The translations under genes were made by a program, and so were the position numbers. The notes below the pieces were generated by a model that made no database searches, was not told the origin of the DNA, and was given only the letters and a program-made list of their open reading frames with translations. Below are positions 51,264-59,992 of a stretch of DNA of 64,000 nucleotides, in pieces (within the stretch, counting starts at the first letter, position 1; each line of letters starts with the position of its first letter). Origin of the DNA: Arthrobacter sp042667405 (lineage in GTDB: Bacteria; Actinomycetota; Actinomycetes; Actinomycetales; Micrococcaceae). The stretch spans positions 1 through 64,000 of the forward strand of contig NZ_JBHVAL010000002.1 in the NCBI RefSeq assembly GCF_042667405.1, written 5' to 3'.

Positions 51264-51269
51264 TAGAGT
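51264..51269 (+). promoter_or_regulatory. -10 box of leaderless pncB
   Basis: TAGAGT ends 6 nt before GTG 51276, which supports that start. Confidence 0.55.
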
Positions 51270-51275
51270 GAATTC

Positions 51276-52604
51276 GTGAGTAGAGCCGCGTCGTGGGACC
51301 ATCCCGCAACTTCCTTGTACACAGACCACTACGAACTGACCATGCTGCAGGCCGCCCTGCACTCGGGCGCCGCGCACCGGCGTTCGGTGTTTGAAGCCTT
51401 CGCCCGCCGGCTCCCGGACGGACGCCGGTACGGAGTCGTGGGCGGTACGGGACGCCTTCTCGAAGGCATCGCGGACTTCAGGTTTGGCGACGCCGAACTC
51501 GCCTTCCTGGAACAGAACAAGGTGGTCAACAAGGAGACCCTGGACTACCTCGCCGACTACAAGTTCAGCGGCGACATCTGGGGCTACGCCGAAGGGGACG
51601 CTTATTTCCCCAACTCCCCCATCCTGATTGTTGAGTCGACTTTCGCTGAGGCCTGCATCCTCGAGACGTTCATCCTCTCGGTCCTCAACCACGACAGCGC
51701 CATCGCTTCGGCCGCGTCCCGCATGACCTCGGCGGCGGGGAACCGCCCCTGCATCGAGATGGGCTCCCGGCGCACCCAGGAGGAATCAGCGACGGCGGCG
51801 GCCCGCGCCGCTGTCATCGCCGGCTTCGCCAGCACCTCCAATCTTGAGGCCGGCCGGCGCTACGGGATCAAGACCGTCGGCACGGCGGCACACTCCTTCA
51901 CCCTTCTGCACGACACCGAACGCGAAGCGTTCGAAGCCCAGATTGCGGCCTTCGGCCCGGGGACTTCCCTGTTGGTGGACACCTACGACGTCGAAACGGC
52001 AGTGCGGACCGCCGTCGAACTCGCCGGCAACAAGCTCGGTGCGGTCCGTCTGGACTCCGGCGACCTCATCGCCCAGGCGCAGTGGGTCCGCCAGTTGCTC
52101 GATGACCTCGGCAATGTGGACACCCGGATCGTGGTGACATCGGACCTGGACGAGTTCGCCATCGCAGCCCTGCAGTCCGCGCCCGTGGATTCCTATGGCG
52201 TGGGGACCTCGCTGGTTACGGGCTCCGGCGCCCCGACGGCGAGCATGGTCTACAAACTGGTCAGTCGAACCAACGACGCCGGCGAATTCATCTCCGTCGC
52301 CAAGGCTGCCAAGAACAAGGCCAGTGTTGGTGGCCGCAAGTACGCCCTGCGCAAGCTCAATGAGCGCGGGCGGGCCACCCACGAAGTGGTGGGCATCGGA
52401 CACCGTCCCGAAGACGACGGCAACGATCGCCCCCTGCTCCACCAGTTCGTCAAGAACGGTGAGGTCCTGCCGGGGTGGACCGGCCCCGAGGGTGTCATCC
52501 GGGCGAAGGAACGCCATGCGGCAACCATGGCCGAGCTGCCCCCTGTCGTGAACCGTTTGCAACGCGGCGAGGCCGCCATCCCCACCGTTTACGAGGAGAA
52601 CTGA
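51276..52604 (+). CDS. pncB: Nicotinate phosphoribosyltransferase
   Basis: The 442-residue enzyme makes nicotinate mononucleotide from nicotinate, PRPP and ATP in NAD salvage. Family segments include TDHYELTMLQAALHSG at the N-terminus, GTAAHSFTLLHDTEREAF with the catalytic-region histidine, and DSGDLIAQAQWVR with the phosphate-binding part. It starts at GTG 51276. Its TGA overlaps the pncA ATG by one base, so the salvage pair is one operon. No NrtR-like dyad is visible upstream. Confidence 0.95.
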   Translation: MSRAASWDHPATSLYTDHYELTMLQAALHSGAAHRRSVFEAFARRLPDGRRYGVVGGTGRLLEGIADFRFGDAELAFLEQNKVVNKETLDYLADYKFSGDIWGYAEGDAYFPNSPILIVESTFAEACILETFILSVLNHDSAIASAASRMTSAAGNRPCIEMGSRRTQEESATAAARAAVIAGFASTSNLEAGRRYGIKTVGTAAHSFTLLHDTEREAFEAQIAAFGPGTSLLVDTYDVETAVRTAVELAGNKLGAVRLDSGDLIAQAQWVRQLLDDLGNVDTRIVVTSDLDEFAIAALQSAPVDSYGVGTSLVTGSGAPTASMVYKLVSRTNDAGEFISVAKAAKNKASVGGRKYALRKLNERGRATHEVVGIGHRPEDDGNDRPLLHQFVKNGEVLPGWTGPEGVIRAKERHAATMAELPPVVNRLQRGEAAIPTVYEEN

Positions 52605-53230
52605 TGTCCAGGGCCTTGATCATCGTTGATGTCCAGAACGATTTCTGCGAGGGCGGAACCTTGGCAGTCGAAGGAGGCGCCGATGTTGCCGGTGCCATCA
52701 CCGAATACGTTGATGCCAACCAGCAGCACTTCGATCACATCGTGGCGACACAGGATTGGCACATTGAACCCGGAGACCATTTCTCCGACAACCCGGACAT
52801 GGTGGATTCATGGCCGCCGCACTGCCGGGCCCGCACCAAAGGCGCTGAGCTGCATGAGGACCTGGACCCCGAGTACATCCAGGCCTACTTCCGCAAGGGA
52901 CAGTACACGGCTGCCTACTCGGGTTTCGAAGGGGTCCTGGCGCCGGAAGATGACGTTCCTTCGGGAGATCTGAAAGCCGGCGCCACGGTAGCCGAGGTGA
53001 TCGACGAGGACGCGATTGGACTCGATGACTGGCTCCAGAGCCATGATGTCGAAGATGTGGTGATCGTAGGCATTGCCACCGACTACTGCGTCAAAGCCAC
53101 AGCACTGGATGCCGTCCAGGCCGGGTACAACACCACCGTGATTGCCGACCTCACCGCCGGGATCTCCGAAGACCTCAGCGATGTCTTCGACGACTTGGAA
53201 GCGGCCGGCGTCGAGGTCGAGCACGGCTGA
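52604..53230 (+). CDS. pncA: Nicotinamidase / pyrazinamidase-type amidohydrolase
   Basis: The 208-residue isochorismatase-fold enzyme hydrolyses nicotinamide to nicotinate, feeding PncB. The catalytic triad is visible: D in IIVDVQNDFCEGG (about residue 9), K in FRKGQYTAAYSGF, and C in GIATDYCVKATALDA. Metal ligands lie in the DWHIEPGDHF segment. It starts at ATG 52604 within the pncB stop. It ends at a strong convergent terminator. Confidence 0.95.
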   Translation: MSRALIIVDVQNDFCEGGTLAVEGGADVAGAITEYVDANQQHFDHIVATQDWHIEPGDHFSDNPDMVDSWPPHCRARTKGAELHEDLDPEYIQAYFRKGQYTAAYSGFEGVLAPEDDVPSGDLKAGATVAEVIDEDAIGLDDWLQSHDVEDVVIVGIATDYCVKATALDAVQAGYNTTVIADLTAGISEDLSDVFDDLEAAGVEVEHG

Positions 53231-53246
53231 CCCCGCTTGAGACCAA

Positions 53247-53284
53247 ACGCCACAGGGCGCCGCATTTGCGGCGCCCTGTGGCGT
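53247..53284. terminator. Bidirectional terminator between pncA and the helicase gene
   Basis: A 17-bp perfect stem (53247-53263 with 53268-53284) encloses an ATTT loop. There is no long T run, but the stem is very stable and lies between convergent genes. Confidence 0.78.
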
Positions 53285-53306
53285 ATCAGGCAGGGTCCAG
53301 GGCCGG

Positions 53307-55082
53307 TTACTTCCGGCCGATGAACCAATCCTGGAGCTTTCGAAGGCGTGCCTGCAGTTGCTCTTCGTTGGCTTGGGCCACGGCTGGACCACCGCAGACC
53401 TCGCGCAGCTTGGTGTGGACAACCCCGTGCGGGGTTCCCGTACGGGCAGCCCACGCGGCGACGTTCTTGGCGAGCTCGTTGCGCAGATCCATCAGCATGC
53501 GGTGGTCCGGAATCGCCGGGGACGCCGCGGCGGCCAAGGGCGACTGGCGCTTCTTTCGCGACTGCTGCTCGTGTTGCCGCTGCCGAAGCAGGGTACCCAC
53601 CTGCTCGGCGTCCAGAAGTCCGGGGATACCGAGGAAGTCCAATTCCTCGTCCGAGCCGATGTCTGCTCCGGTACCGAACTCACCGCCGTCGAACAGGACA
53701 CGGTCGAATGAGGCCTGGGAGTCCAGCGCTTCAAACTTGCCCTTTGTGAGCTCCTCTGATGCCTTGTCTTCCCGGTTGGCCTCGGCCATCAGGTTTTCCT
53801 CGGGGCTGAACAGCCCGTCGTCGTCCTTTTCGGGCCGGTCCAGCGCGTGGTCGCGCTCGGCTTCCATGGTGTTGGCGAGGATCATCAACGGCGGTACCGA
53901 CGGCAGGAAGACCGACGCCGTCTCTCCCCTTTTGCGTGCACGCACGAAACGGCCAACGGCTTGGGCAAAGAACAAGGGTGTCGAGGTTGACGTGGCGTAG
54001 ACACCCACCGACAGGCGGGGCACGTCGACACCTTCGGACACCATGCGCACGGCCACCATCCAGCGCTTATCCCCTGCCGAGAACTCCTCGATCTTGCTGG
54101 AGGCTTTAGAGTCGTCCGAGAGAATCACCGTGGGCGACTGACCAGTGATTTTCTTCAACTGTCCAGCATAGGCACGGGCGTCGTCGTGGTCGGTCGCGAT
54201 CACCAGGCCACCGGCATCCGGCACCGTTCGGCGTACTTCACTGAGGCGTTTGTCCGCAGCTGCCAGAACAGCGGGGATCCACTCACCGGTGGGATTGAGC
54301 GCCGTCCGCCAAGCCTGGGAGGTGATGTCCTTGGTCACGGCGGCTTCGCCCAGGGACGCCGCCATTTCGTCACCTGCACTGGTGCGCCACCGCATTTGAC
54401 CGGAATAGGCCATGAACAGCACGGGGCGAACTACGTGGTCCCGCAACGCGTTGCCGTAGCCGTAGGTGTAATCGGCCTTGGAACGGCGGATCCCGTCCCG
54501 GTCCTCAGCGTATTCAACGAAAGGAATGGGCGAGGTGTCCGACCGGAACGGAGTTCCCGTCAGGGACAGGCGACGCGCGGCAGGATCGAAAGCCTCCCGA
54601 AGACCATCACCCCAAGACAGCGCTTCACCACCGTGGTGGATCTCATCGAGAATCACCAGGGTCCGGGCTGCTTCGGTCTTGGCACGGTGCAGCATGGGCT
54701 TGCTGGCCACCTGTGCATAGGTGACGGCGACACCCACGAAGCCCCTGCCGTGCTGGCCATCCGAGTTCTTGAAGTTGGGGTCAATGGCGATGCCCACCTT
54801 GGCAGCAGCATCTGCCCACTGCCTTTTGAGGTGGTCGGTTGGTGCCACGATCGTGACGCGGTTGACCACCCCGCTGTCCAGCAGCGTGGTGGCAATACGC
54901 AGGGCGAAGGTGGTCTTACCGGCGCCGGGCGTTGCCACAGCGAGGAAGTCCTTCGGGTTGCGGGTCATGTAGAGGTCAAGTGCCTCCTGCTGCCAGGCAC
55001 GCAGCTTGGGGGCAGTACCCCAGGCAGCGCGCTCCGGGTATGCGGGAGGCAGGGAGGGACCACCGAAAAGTGTTTCTGTCAT
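53307..55082 (-). CDS. DEAD/DEAH-like superfamily 2 helicase
   Basis: The 591-residue protein is an SF2 ATPase with Walker A TPGAGKTTFALR (about 47-58), a DEIH box (LDEIHHGG), motif III SLTGTPFRSD and motif VI QAVGRFVRARKRGE. It resembles the helicase part of type III restriction-like or XPB-type enzymes, but has no nuclease domain. A long acidic, charged region follows, and a C-terminal segment ends in DWFIGRK. I start at ATG 55082, with GGGGAG upstream. The adjacent DUF3039 gene is a conserved neighbour in actinobacteria. Confidence 0.88.
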   Translation of the reverse strand: MTETLFGGPSLPPAYPERAAWGTAPKLRAWQQEALDLYMTRNPKDFLAVATPGAGKTTFALRIATTLLDSGVVNRVTIVAPTDHLKRQWADAAAKVGIAIDPNFKNSDGQHGRGFVGVAVTYAQVASKPMLHRAKTEAARTLVILDEIHHGGEALSWGDGLREAFDPAARRLSLTGTPFRSDTSPIPFVEYAEDRDGIRRSKADYTYGYGNALRDHVVRPVLFMAYSGQMRWRTSAGDEMAASLGEAAVTKDITSQAWRTALNPTGEWIPAVLAAADKRLSEVRRTVPDAGGLVIATDHDDARAYAGQLKKITGQSPTVILSDDSKASSKIEEFSAGDKRWMVAVRMVSEGVDVPRLSVGVYATSTSTPLFFAQAVGRFVRARKRGETASVFLPSVPPLMILANTMEAERDHALDRPEKDDDGLFSPEENLMAEANREDKASEELTKGKFEALDSQASFDRVLFDGGEFGTGADIGSDEELDFLGIPGLLDAEQVGTLLRQRQHEQQSRKKRQSPLAAAASPAIPDHRMLMDLRNELAKNVAAWAARTGTPHGVVHTKLREVCGGPAVAQANEEQLQARLRKLQDWFIGRK

Positions 55083-55194
55083 GCTGACTCCCCCGGCCTG
55101 ATGGCAGTTGCAGTTACGGCACTTTCTGCGCGCACGCCGAAGCGGACCGCGCAGCGGTGTCGAACAGAGGGGGCCTGTGTTCTCTTCCCACCCA

Positions 55195-55524
55195 CTACTT
55201 GGAGTTGCCCGGACCGTCGCCGTTTCCACCGTCATTGCCTGGGCGGAGACCCTCATAGATCTCCTTGCACTCCGGGCAAACCGGGAACTTCTGGGGATCC
55301 CGGCCCGGGGTCCAGACTTTTCCACACAAAGCAATGACGGGCTCGCCTGTCATTGCCGATTCCATGATCTTTTCCTTGCGGACGTAGTGCGCAAACCGCT
55401 CACGGTCGCCGGGTTCCACGTCCTGGCGTGTTTCTTCACGCTCGATGGTGGAGGTGGACGTTCCGGCTCCGGAAAGTTCGCGCATGGGGTCGTTTTCGAA
55501 TGGATCCGGAGGAAGCGTAGTCAT
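55195..55524 (-). CDS. DUF3039 putative zinc protein
   Basis: The 109-residue protein is DUF3039. Possible zinc ligands are H in RFAHYV, C in IALCGKVW, and the pair in FPVCPECKE, giving an H-C-C-C set. The N-terminus is low-complexity. It is probably leaderless from ATG 55524, with TAAGAT 7 nt upstream. That promoter lies inside the 3' end of nagB. It is encoded upstream of the SF2 helicase in the same direction, so a shared nucleic-acid role is plausible. Confidence 0.85.
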   Translation of the reverse strand: MTTLPPDPFENDPMRELSGAGTSTSTIEREETRQDVEPGDRERFAHYVRKEKIMESAMTGEPVIALCGKVWTPGRDPQKFPVCPECKEIYEGLRPGNDGGNGDGPGNSK

Positions 55525-55531
55525 GCCAAAC

Positions 55532-55537
55532 ATCTTA
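55532..55537 (-). promoter_or_regulatory. -10 box of the leaderless DUF3039 gene
   Basis: TAAGAT on the minus strand ends 7 nt before the ATG. The promoter region overlaps the end of nagB. Confidence 0.5.
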
Positions 55538-55541
55538 CCGT

Positions 55542-56324
55542 CTACAGGCCCTGCCACTTCGGCTTGTTGTCGTAGGTGTGCCGGTAGTAGTCGGCCAGCT
55601 TCAGTGATGACGCGGCAGCTTCGTCCACCAGGATGGTGGCGTGGGGGTGCATCTGGAGGATGGATGCGGCACAGATGGCAGCCACTGGCCCTTCCACGAA
55701 ATCCCGGACCGCCTGGGCCTTCTGCGCGCCCGTGGCCACAAGCACCACATGCTTTGCATCCATGATGGTGCCCAGCCCCTGGGTCACTACATGGTGCGGA
55801 ACGTCGTCGATGCTGTCAAAGAAGCGGGCGTTGTCCTTGCGTGTTTGCTCAATCAAGGTTTTGATCCGCGTGCGGGAAGCCAGCGAGGAACCCGGTTCAT
55901 TGAAGCCGATGTGCCCATCCGTCCCCACCCCCAGGATTTGGAGGTCCACACCACCTACGGCCTTGATGGCGTCCTCGTAGGCCTGGCAGGCTGCTTCCAG
56001 GTCTTCAGCAGCACCGTCAGGACCATGGACGTTTTCCGGCTTGATGTTGACCCGGTTGGTGAACTCCCGCCGGATGACTTCCCGGTAGGACTCCGGGTGA
56101 CCGGCCGCCAGGCCGACATACTCATCCAAGGCGAAGCCGTGGGCCTGGCTGAAGTCCAGGCCCCCGGCTTCGTAACGACTCGCCAATTCATCGTAGATCG
56201 GCAGAGGGGAGGAACCCGTGGCGAGGCCCAGGACCGCATTGGGCTTGCGCCGCACCAATGCCTCGATGGCATCGGCTGCAAGCGCACCGATCTGCTTGGT
56301 GCCAGGGAGAATGACAACTTCCAT
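55542..56324 (-). CDS. nagB: Glucosamine-6-phosphate deaminase
   Basis: The 260-residue enzyme converts glucosamine-6-phosphate to fructose-6-phosphate and ammonia in amino-sugar use. Active-site segments are GLATGSSPLPIY, GFALDEYVGLAAGHPESY and GVGTDGHIGFNEPGSS. I start at ATG 56324, with AAAGG 8 nt upstream; GTG 56330 is possible. No nagA, nagK or GlcNAc transporter gene adjoins, so it stands alone. Confidence 0.95.
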   Translation of the reverse strand: MEVVILPGTKQIGALAADAIEALVRRKPNAVLGLATGSSPLPIYDELASRYEAGGLDFSQAHGFALDEYVGLAAGHPESYREVIRREFTNRVNIKPENVHGPDGAAEDLEAACQAYEDAIKAVGGVDLQILGVGTDGHIGFNEPGSSLASRTRIKTLIEQTRKDNARFFDSIDDVPHHVVTQGLGTIMDAKHVVLVATGAQKAQAVRDFVEGPVAAICAASILQMHPHATILVDEAAASSLKLADYYRHTYDNKPKWQGL

Positions 56325-56416
56325 CGTCACGGCCTTTCTTTCTGAGGATCATCTACTGTCAGAGAGGTTATCCCATGTCCCACCTGCAGGCCACGGTAAT
56401 CACACTTGTTACGGAA

Positions 56417-57988
56417 TCAGCGGTTCACACTGAGTTGGGCGAACATCTCAGGCCCACGCGCATCCAGCCACTTACCCCCGAGTCGAACGCCCACGATGAA
56501 GAGGACCCCGCCCAGCAGTGGACCAACAACCAGGTTGATCCATCCTGCTTCAGGCCCCCCGCTGAAGGCCTGAACAGCTACCAAAGCGAGTTCCGGAACC
56601 AACAGCAGGGCCAAAACAACCATTCCGACTCCCTGCACCGCGAGCGTTTGCGCTACGTTTCCCGGCGGCTTCTTGAAAGGGCTGTCGCCGGGCAAGGGTA
56701 CGGCAATGTTATACCGGGCCGAGATCACCGAGGACAGGCCCAGTCCGGTAAAGAGTGTCCCGAGTGACAACCCCAGAAGATTGGGCAGCCATTGCCATTC
56801 CCCGGTGAGGAACAACGGTGCCACAGTGAAGACCAAGACCACCGGAAGTGATATCGCCAGGCAAGCCAAAGCCCGCCCCAAGCGGTCATCCATACCCCGG
56901 ACACCGGCGGCGAGGTGTAGCGCAAAGGCCGTGTTGTCATAGGAAACATCAGCACAGATGGACCACGCCATGACGAATGCGGTGAGCGGTCCCAGGATCA
57001 TGAATAGCCCGTAGCTGCCGCTTTGCGAACTGCTGAAGAAGAAAAGGACCGGGAACAGCGGGACGATGACCAACGACGCCGCATACCGCGGATCCTTTAG
57101 CCAATAGATCAGGGCCCGCGCCATCACGGCTCCCGCCGGGGTCCCAGGGAGACGGCCAAAGAGTCCGAGCTTCCCACCCTTCCTCGCCGAGCCGCCGGAA
57201 TACGTGGGCGTCACCAGAGCCCGCCGCAGCAGCAGGTGCCAGCCCAGCAGCAGCGCGGCAATGCTTGCTGCCGCGATCAGGAACTTGAGACCGGCTGCGG
57301 CTACCTGCCCTGATTCCAGGTCCCCACCCAGCGACCACGCCGCTCCAAGCGGTGTCCAGGACAAGGTACGTGCCAGCCCGGGAAGGTAGTCGGCGCTGTT
57401 GCGGACCCCCTCCACGATTCCCATCATGATCGGCCCCAGCAGCACCAGGGGGATGAAGACAATGATGCTGCTGACATCCTTGAACCGCCGCGAGGCGGCA
57501 AGGCCGGCAGTCGCCGTCGTCACCACCTTGGACAACACAATGCAGGTCAGCGTCCCCAGGACGGCACCCACGAATGCGCCAAGAACCGATGGAACACTCC
57601 GCCACCACGTGCCAACGGTTCCCAAGGCCGCGATCAGCGTGGCGAGGCCGGGGATGCCGATGAGCCCGGCGAGCGCCAGGCCCGCGAGCAGTTGCTTGGG
57701 CGGGATCGCAAAGGTGGTGAAGCGGGCCGGATCCAACGTCATGTCGGCCGCCGACGCTACCAGGGGGATGATAGCCCATCCCAGAACAGTGGCCACTCCA
57801 CCCAATACCACCACGGTGTGGGCGATCTCAGGATCAGCCCACCGCAGTGCTATGAGGCCTCCAACCAGGAGGACCAGCATTCCCAAGGCGTACAGCAATC
57901 CCAAGGCCATCCCAACCAATTGCCAAGGACTGCGTTTGAATCCGTTTAGAAGCAGTTGCCACTTCAGGCCTAGAAGGTGCGCAACCAT
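56417..57988 (-). CDS. ABC transporter permease, large membrane protein
   Basis: The 523-residue protein has about 12 hydrophobic helices without extracellular loops of note. It follows an ABC ATPase, with a 19-nt overlap, and so forms an exporter with it. The start is ATG 57988, with GGAGGGG a few nt upstream. The family is typical of actinobacterial two-gene ABC exporters. The substrate is unknown. Confidence 0.82.
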   Translation of the reverse strand: MVAHLLGLKWQLLLNGFKRSPWQLVGMALGLLYALGMLVLLVGGLIALRWADPEIAHTVVVLGGVATVLGWAIIPLVASAADMTLDPARFTTFAIPPKQLLAGLALAGLIGIPGLATLIAALGTVGTWWRSVPSVLGAFVGAVLGTLTCIVLSKVVTTATAGLAASRRFKDVSSIIVFIPLVLLGPIMMGIVEGVRNSADYLPGLARTLSWTPLGAAWSLGGDLESGQVAAAGLKFLIAAASIAALLLGWHLLLRRALVTPTYSGGSARKGGKLGLFGRLPGTPAGAVMARALIYWLKDPRYAASLVIVPLFPVLFFFSSSQSGSYGLFMILGPLTAFVMAWSICADVSYDNTAFALHLAAGVRGMDDRLGRALACLAISLPVVLVFTVAPLFLTGEWQWLPNLLGLSLGTLFTGLGLSSVISARYNIAVPLPGDSPFKKPPGNVAQTLAVQGVGMVVLALLLVPELALVAVQAFSGGPEAGWINLVVGPLLGGVLFIVGVRLGGKWLDARGPEMFAQLSVNR

Positions 57989-58851
57989 TCCAGCCCCTCC
58001 GTCCGGTGTCCGCCGCCCACCAACTGCACGAAGCGCTCTTCAAGGGTGGAACCGTTCCGCACCTCGTCCACTGAGCCAGCAGCCAGGACCCGGCCGCCCG
58101 CAACAACGGCAACGTGGCTGCACATCCGCTGTACCAGGTCCATTACGTGGCTGGAGACGATAACCGTTCCTCCGGAGGCCACATAACTTTCCAGGATGCC
58201 CCGGATATTGGCTGCCGATACGGGATCCACCGATTCAAAGGGCTCATCCAGGACAAGGAGCCGCGGCGCATGGATCAGCGCTGATGCCAAGGCGATCTTC
58301 TTGGTCATGCCGGCGGAATAATCGACCACCAGGGATCCGGCGTCGCCTTCAAGGTCAAGGGCGGCCAGCAGCTCCGATACCCTTGAGCCCACAACGTCCC
58401 GGTCCATGCCGCGCAACAGCCCGGAATAGGTGACCAGTTGTTCACCGGTCAGGCGGTCGAACAGGCGGACGCCATCGGGCAGGACGCCCATGAGTTTCTT
58501 GGCGGCCAACGGCTCTGCCCAGACGTCGACACCATGGACCACGGCCGTTCCGAAGTCAGGACGCAGCAGGCCGGTGGCCATGGACAGGGTTGTGGTCTTT
58601 CCGGCACCGTTGGGTCCCACCATTCCGTAGAAGGAGCCGGCAGGCACTTCCAGGTTGATTCCGTCAACTGCGATCTTGTCGCCAAAACGCTTGGCCAGGC
58701 CGCGGATGGACAGCGCCGACAAGGGGACTTCAGCCGGTGGCTGCGGTGCCTGTTGCGGTGTTTGGGTGGCATCCGGAGCGGCCGACGGCGGGGACTCGGA
58801 AGCTTGTGTGGGAATGGATAAGGGCATGGATTCATGGCGTGGTTCCGTCAT
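57970..58851 (-). CDS. ABC transporter ATP-binding protein
   Basis: The 293-residue ATPase has Walker A VGPNGAGKTTTL, signature YSAGMTKKIAL, Walker B RLLVLDEPFESVD and the H-loop VSSHVMDLV. An N-terminal Pro/Gln/Ser-rich tail of about 45 residues precedes the core. It is probably leaderless (TAGGCT 6 nt upstream). It partners the permease downstream. Confidence 0.93.
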   Translation of the reverse strand: MTEPRHESMPLSIPTQASESPPSAAPDATQTPQQAPQPPAEVPLSALSIRGLAKRFGDKIAVDGINLEVPAGSFYGMVGPNGAGKTTTLSMATGLLRPDFGTAVVHGVDVWAEPLAAKKLMGVLPDGVRLFDRLTGEQLVTYSGLLRGMDRDVVGSRVSELLAALDLEGDAGSLVVDYSAGMTKKIALASALIHAPRLLVLDEPFESVDPVSAANIRGILESYVASGGTVIVSSHVMDLVQRMCSHVAVVAGGRVLAAGSVDEVRNGSTLEERFVQLVGGGHRTEGLEWLRTF

Positions 58852-58857
58852 GGGACC

Positions 58858-58863
58858 AGCCTA
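58858..58863 (-). promoter_or_regulatory. -10 box of the leaderless ABC ATPase gene
   Basis: TAGGCT on the minus strand ends 6 nt before ATG 58851. Confidence 0.55.
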
Positions 58864-58891
58864 GCCGCGCTGGCGCGGGCATGCGGGAGTT

Positions 58892-59992
58892 CTAGAATCC
58901 GTGGCGGGGCACGGCCCTCTGGTACTGCGGAACCCACGGCAAATCGTGGCCCAATTCGTAGGCCGCACGCAACCACCAATGCGGATCGCGCAAGGCGGCC
59001 CGGGCCATAAACACCGCATCGGCCCTGCCGTTGGCAACGATGTCCTCGACCTGGGCGGGACTGGTCAGCAGACCCACAGCGGCGGTGGGGACACCGGCGT
59101 CGCGCTTTACCTGCTCGGCGAACCCGGCCTGGTAACCGGGCACCGCCTTGATTTTTTGATGGGCCACAGCACCACCGCTGGAGACATCCACCAGATCGAC
59201 GCCGAGGTCGGTGGCTGCGCGCGCCAACCTGGCGGAGGCGTCCACGTCCACACCCCCCTCTGCCCAGTCGGAGGCGGAGATCCGCAGCAACAGCGGCATG
59301 GAGTCGGGGATGACGGCCCTGACGGCCTCCACGACTGTGAGCATGAGCCGGTTCCGGCCTTCCTCGCTCCCGCCCCAGGCATCCGTGCGCGTATTGATGA
59401 GCGGGCTCTGGAACTGGTGCAAAAGATAACCGTGCGCGCCGTGGATCTCGACGGTGTCAAAGCCAACGTCCACGGCACGGGTCGCAGCTGCGGCGAAATC
59501 TGCCACCACGGCCTGGATATCCTCTTCACTCATGGCGGACGGCGCCGCGTAGCCGTCGAAGGGCTCCTCCGTAGGGCCAACGGTGGGCCAACCGCCGTCG
59601 GACTCCGGGACCGAACCCGAGTGGTCGGCGAATGGCCAGTAGGTGGAGGCCTTCCGCCCCGCATGCGCCAGTTGGGCGCCGATCCTGCAATCCACGGCGC
59701 CGTGCTGGTGGACGAAGTGCACAATGCGACCCCAAGCAGCGGCCTGTTCATCGGTGTAGAGTCCTGCGTCCCGCGGGCTGATGCGACCCTCCGGGTTCAC
59801 CGCCGCGGCCTCACTCATGATCAGCGCGGCTCCTCCGGCGGCGAAAGAGCCCAGGTGCACGAGGTGCCAGTCGTTCGGGACGCCCTCCCCTGTTTCGGGC
59901 CGGCAACTGTACTGGCACATCGGCGAGACCCAACCCCGGTGCGGAATCGTGAGCGAACGAAGCTTCAGCGGGGAAAAGAGCGCCGACGCCAC
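58892..59992 (-). CDS. Old Yellow Enzyme family NADH:flavin oxidoreductase (YqjM-like)
   Basis: The 366-residue FMN protein belongs to the thermophilic-like/YqjM class of ene-reductases that reduce alpha,beta-unsaturated carbonyls and may protect against electrophiles. Recognisable parts are WVSPMCQYS, NDWHLVHLGSFAAGGAAL-type segments, QLAHAGRKAS, the HGAHGYLLHQFQSPLIN motif with catalytic-region histidines, and VDVSSGGAV. It starts at GTG 59992, whose G is the last base of the upstream thioredoxin-like gene's TAG, so translation is coupled. Confidence 0.93.
   Translation of the reverse strand: MASALFSPLKLRSLTIPHRGWVSPMCQYSCRPETGEGVPNDWHLVHLGSFAAGGAALIMSEAAAVNPEGRISPRDAGLYTDEQAAAWGRIVHFVHQHGAVDCRIGAQLAHAGRKASTYWPFADHSGSVPESDGGWPTVGPTEEPFDGYAAPSAMSEEDIQAVVADFAAAATRAVDVGFDTVEIHGAHGYLLHQFQSPLINTRTDAWGGSEEGRNRLMLTVVEAVRAVIPDSMPLLLRISASDWAEGGVDVDASARLARAATDLGVDLVDVSSGGAVAHQKIKAVPGYQAGFAEQVKRDAGVPTAAVGLLTSPAQVEDIVANGRADAVFMARAALRDPHWWLRAAYELGHDLPWVPQYQRAVPRHGF

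Noticed and set aside
53307..55082. Helicase as part of a restriction or defence island
   Set aside because: No methyltransferase, nuclease, integrase or other defence gene is nearby, and the DUF3039 neighbour looks like housekeeping context.
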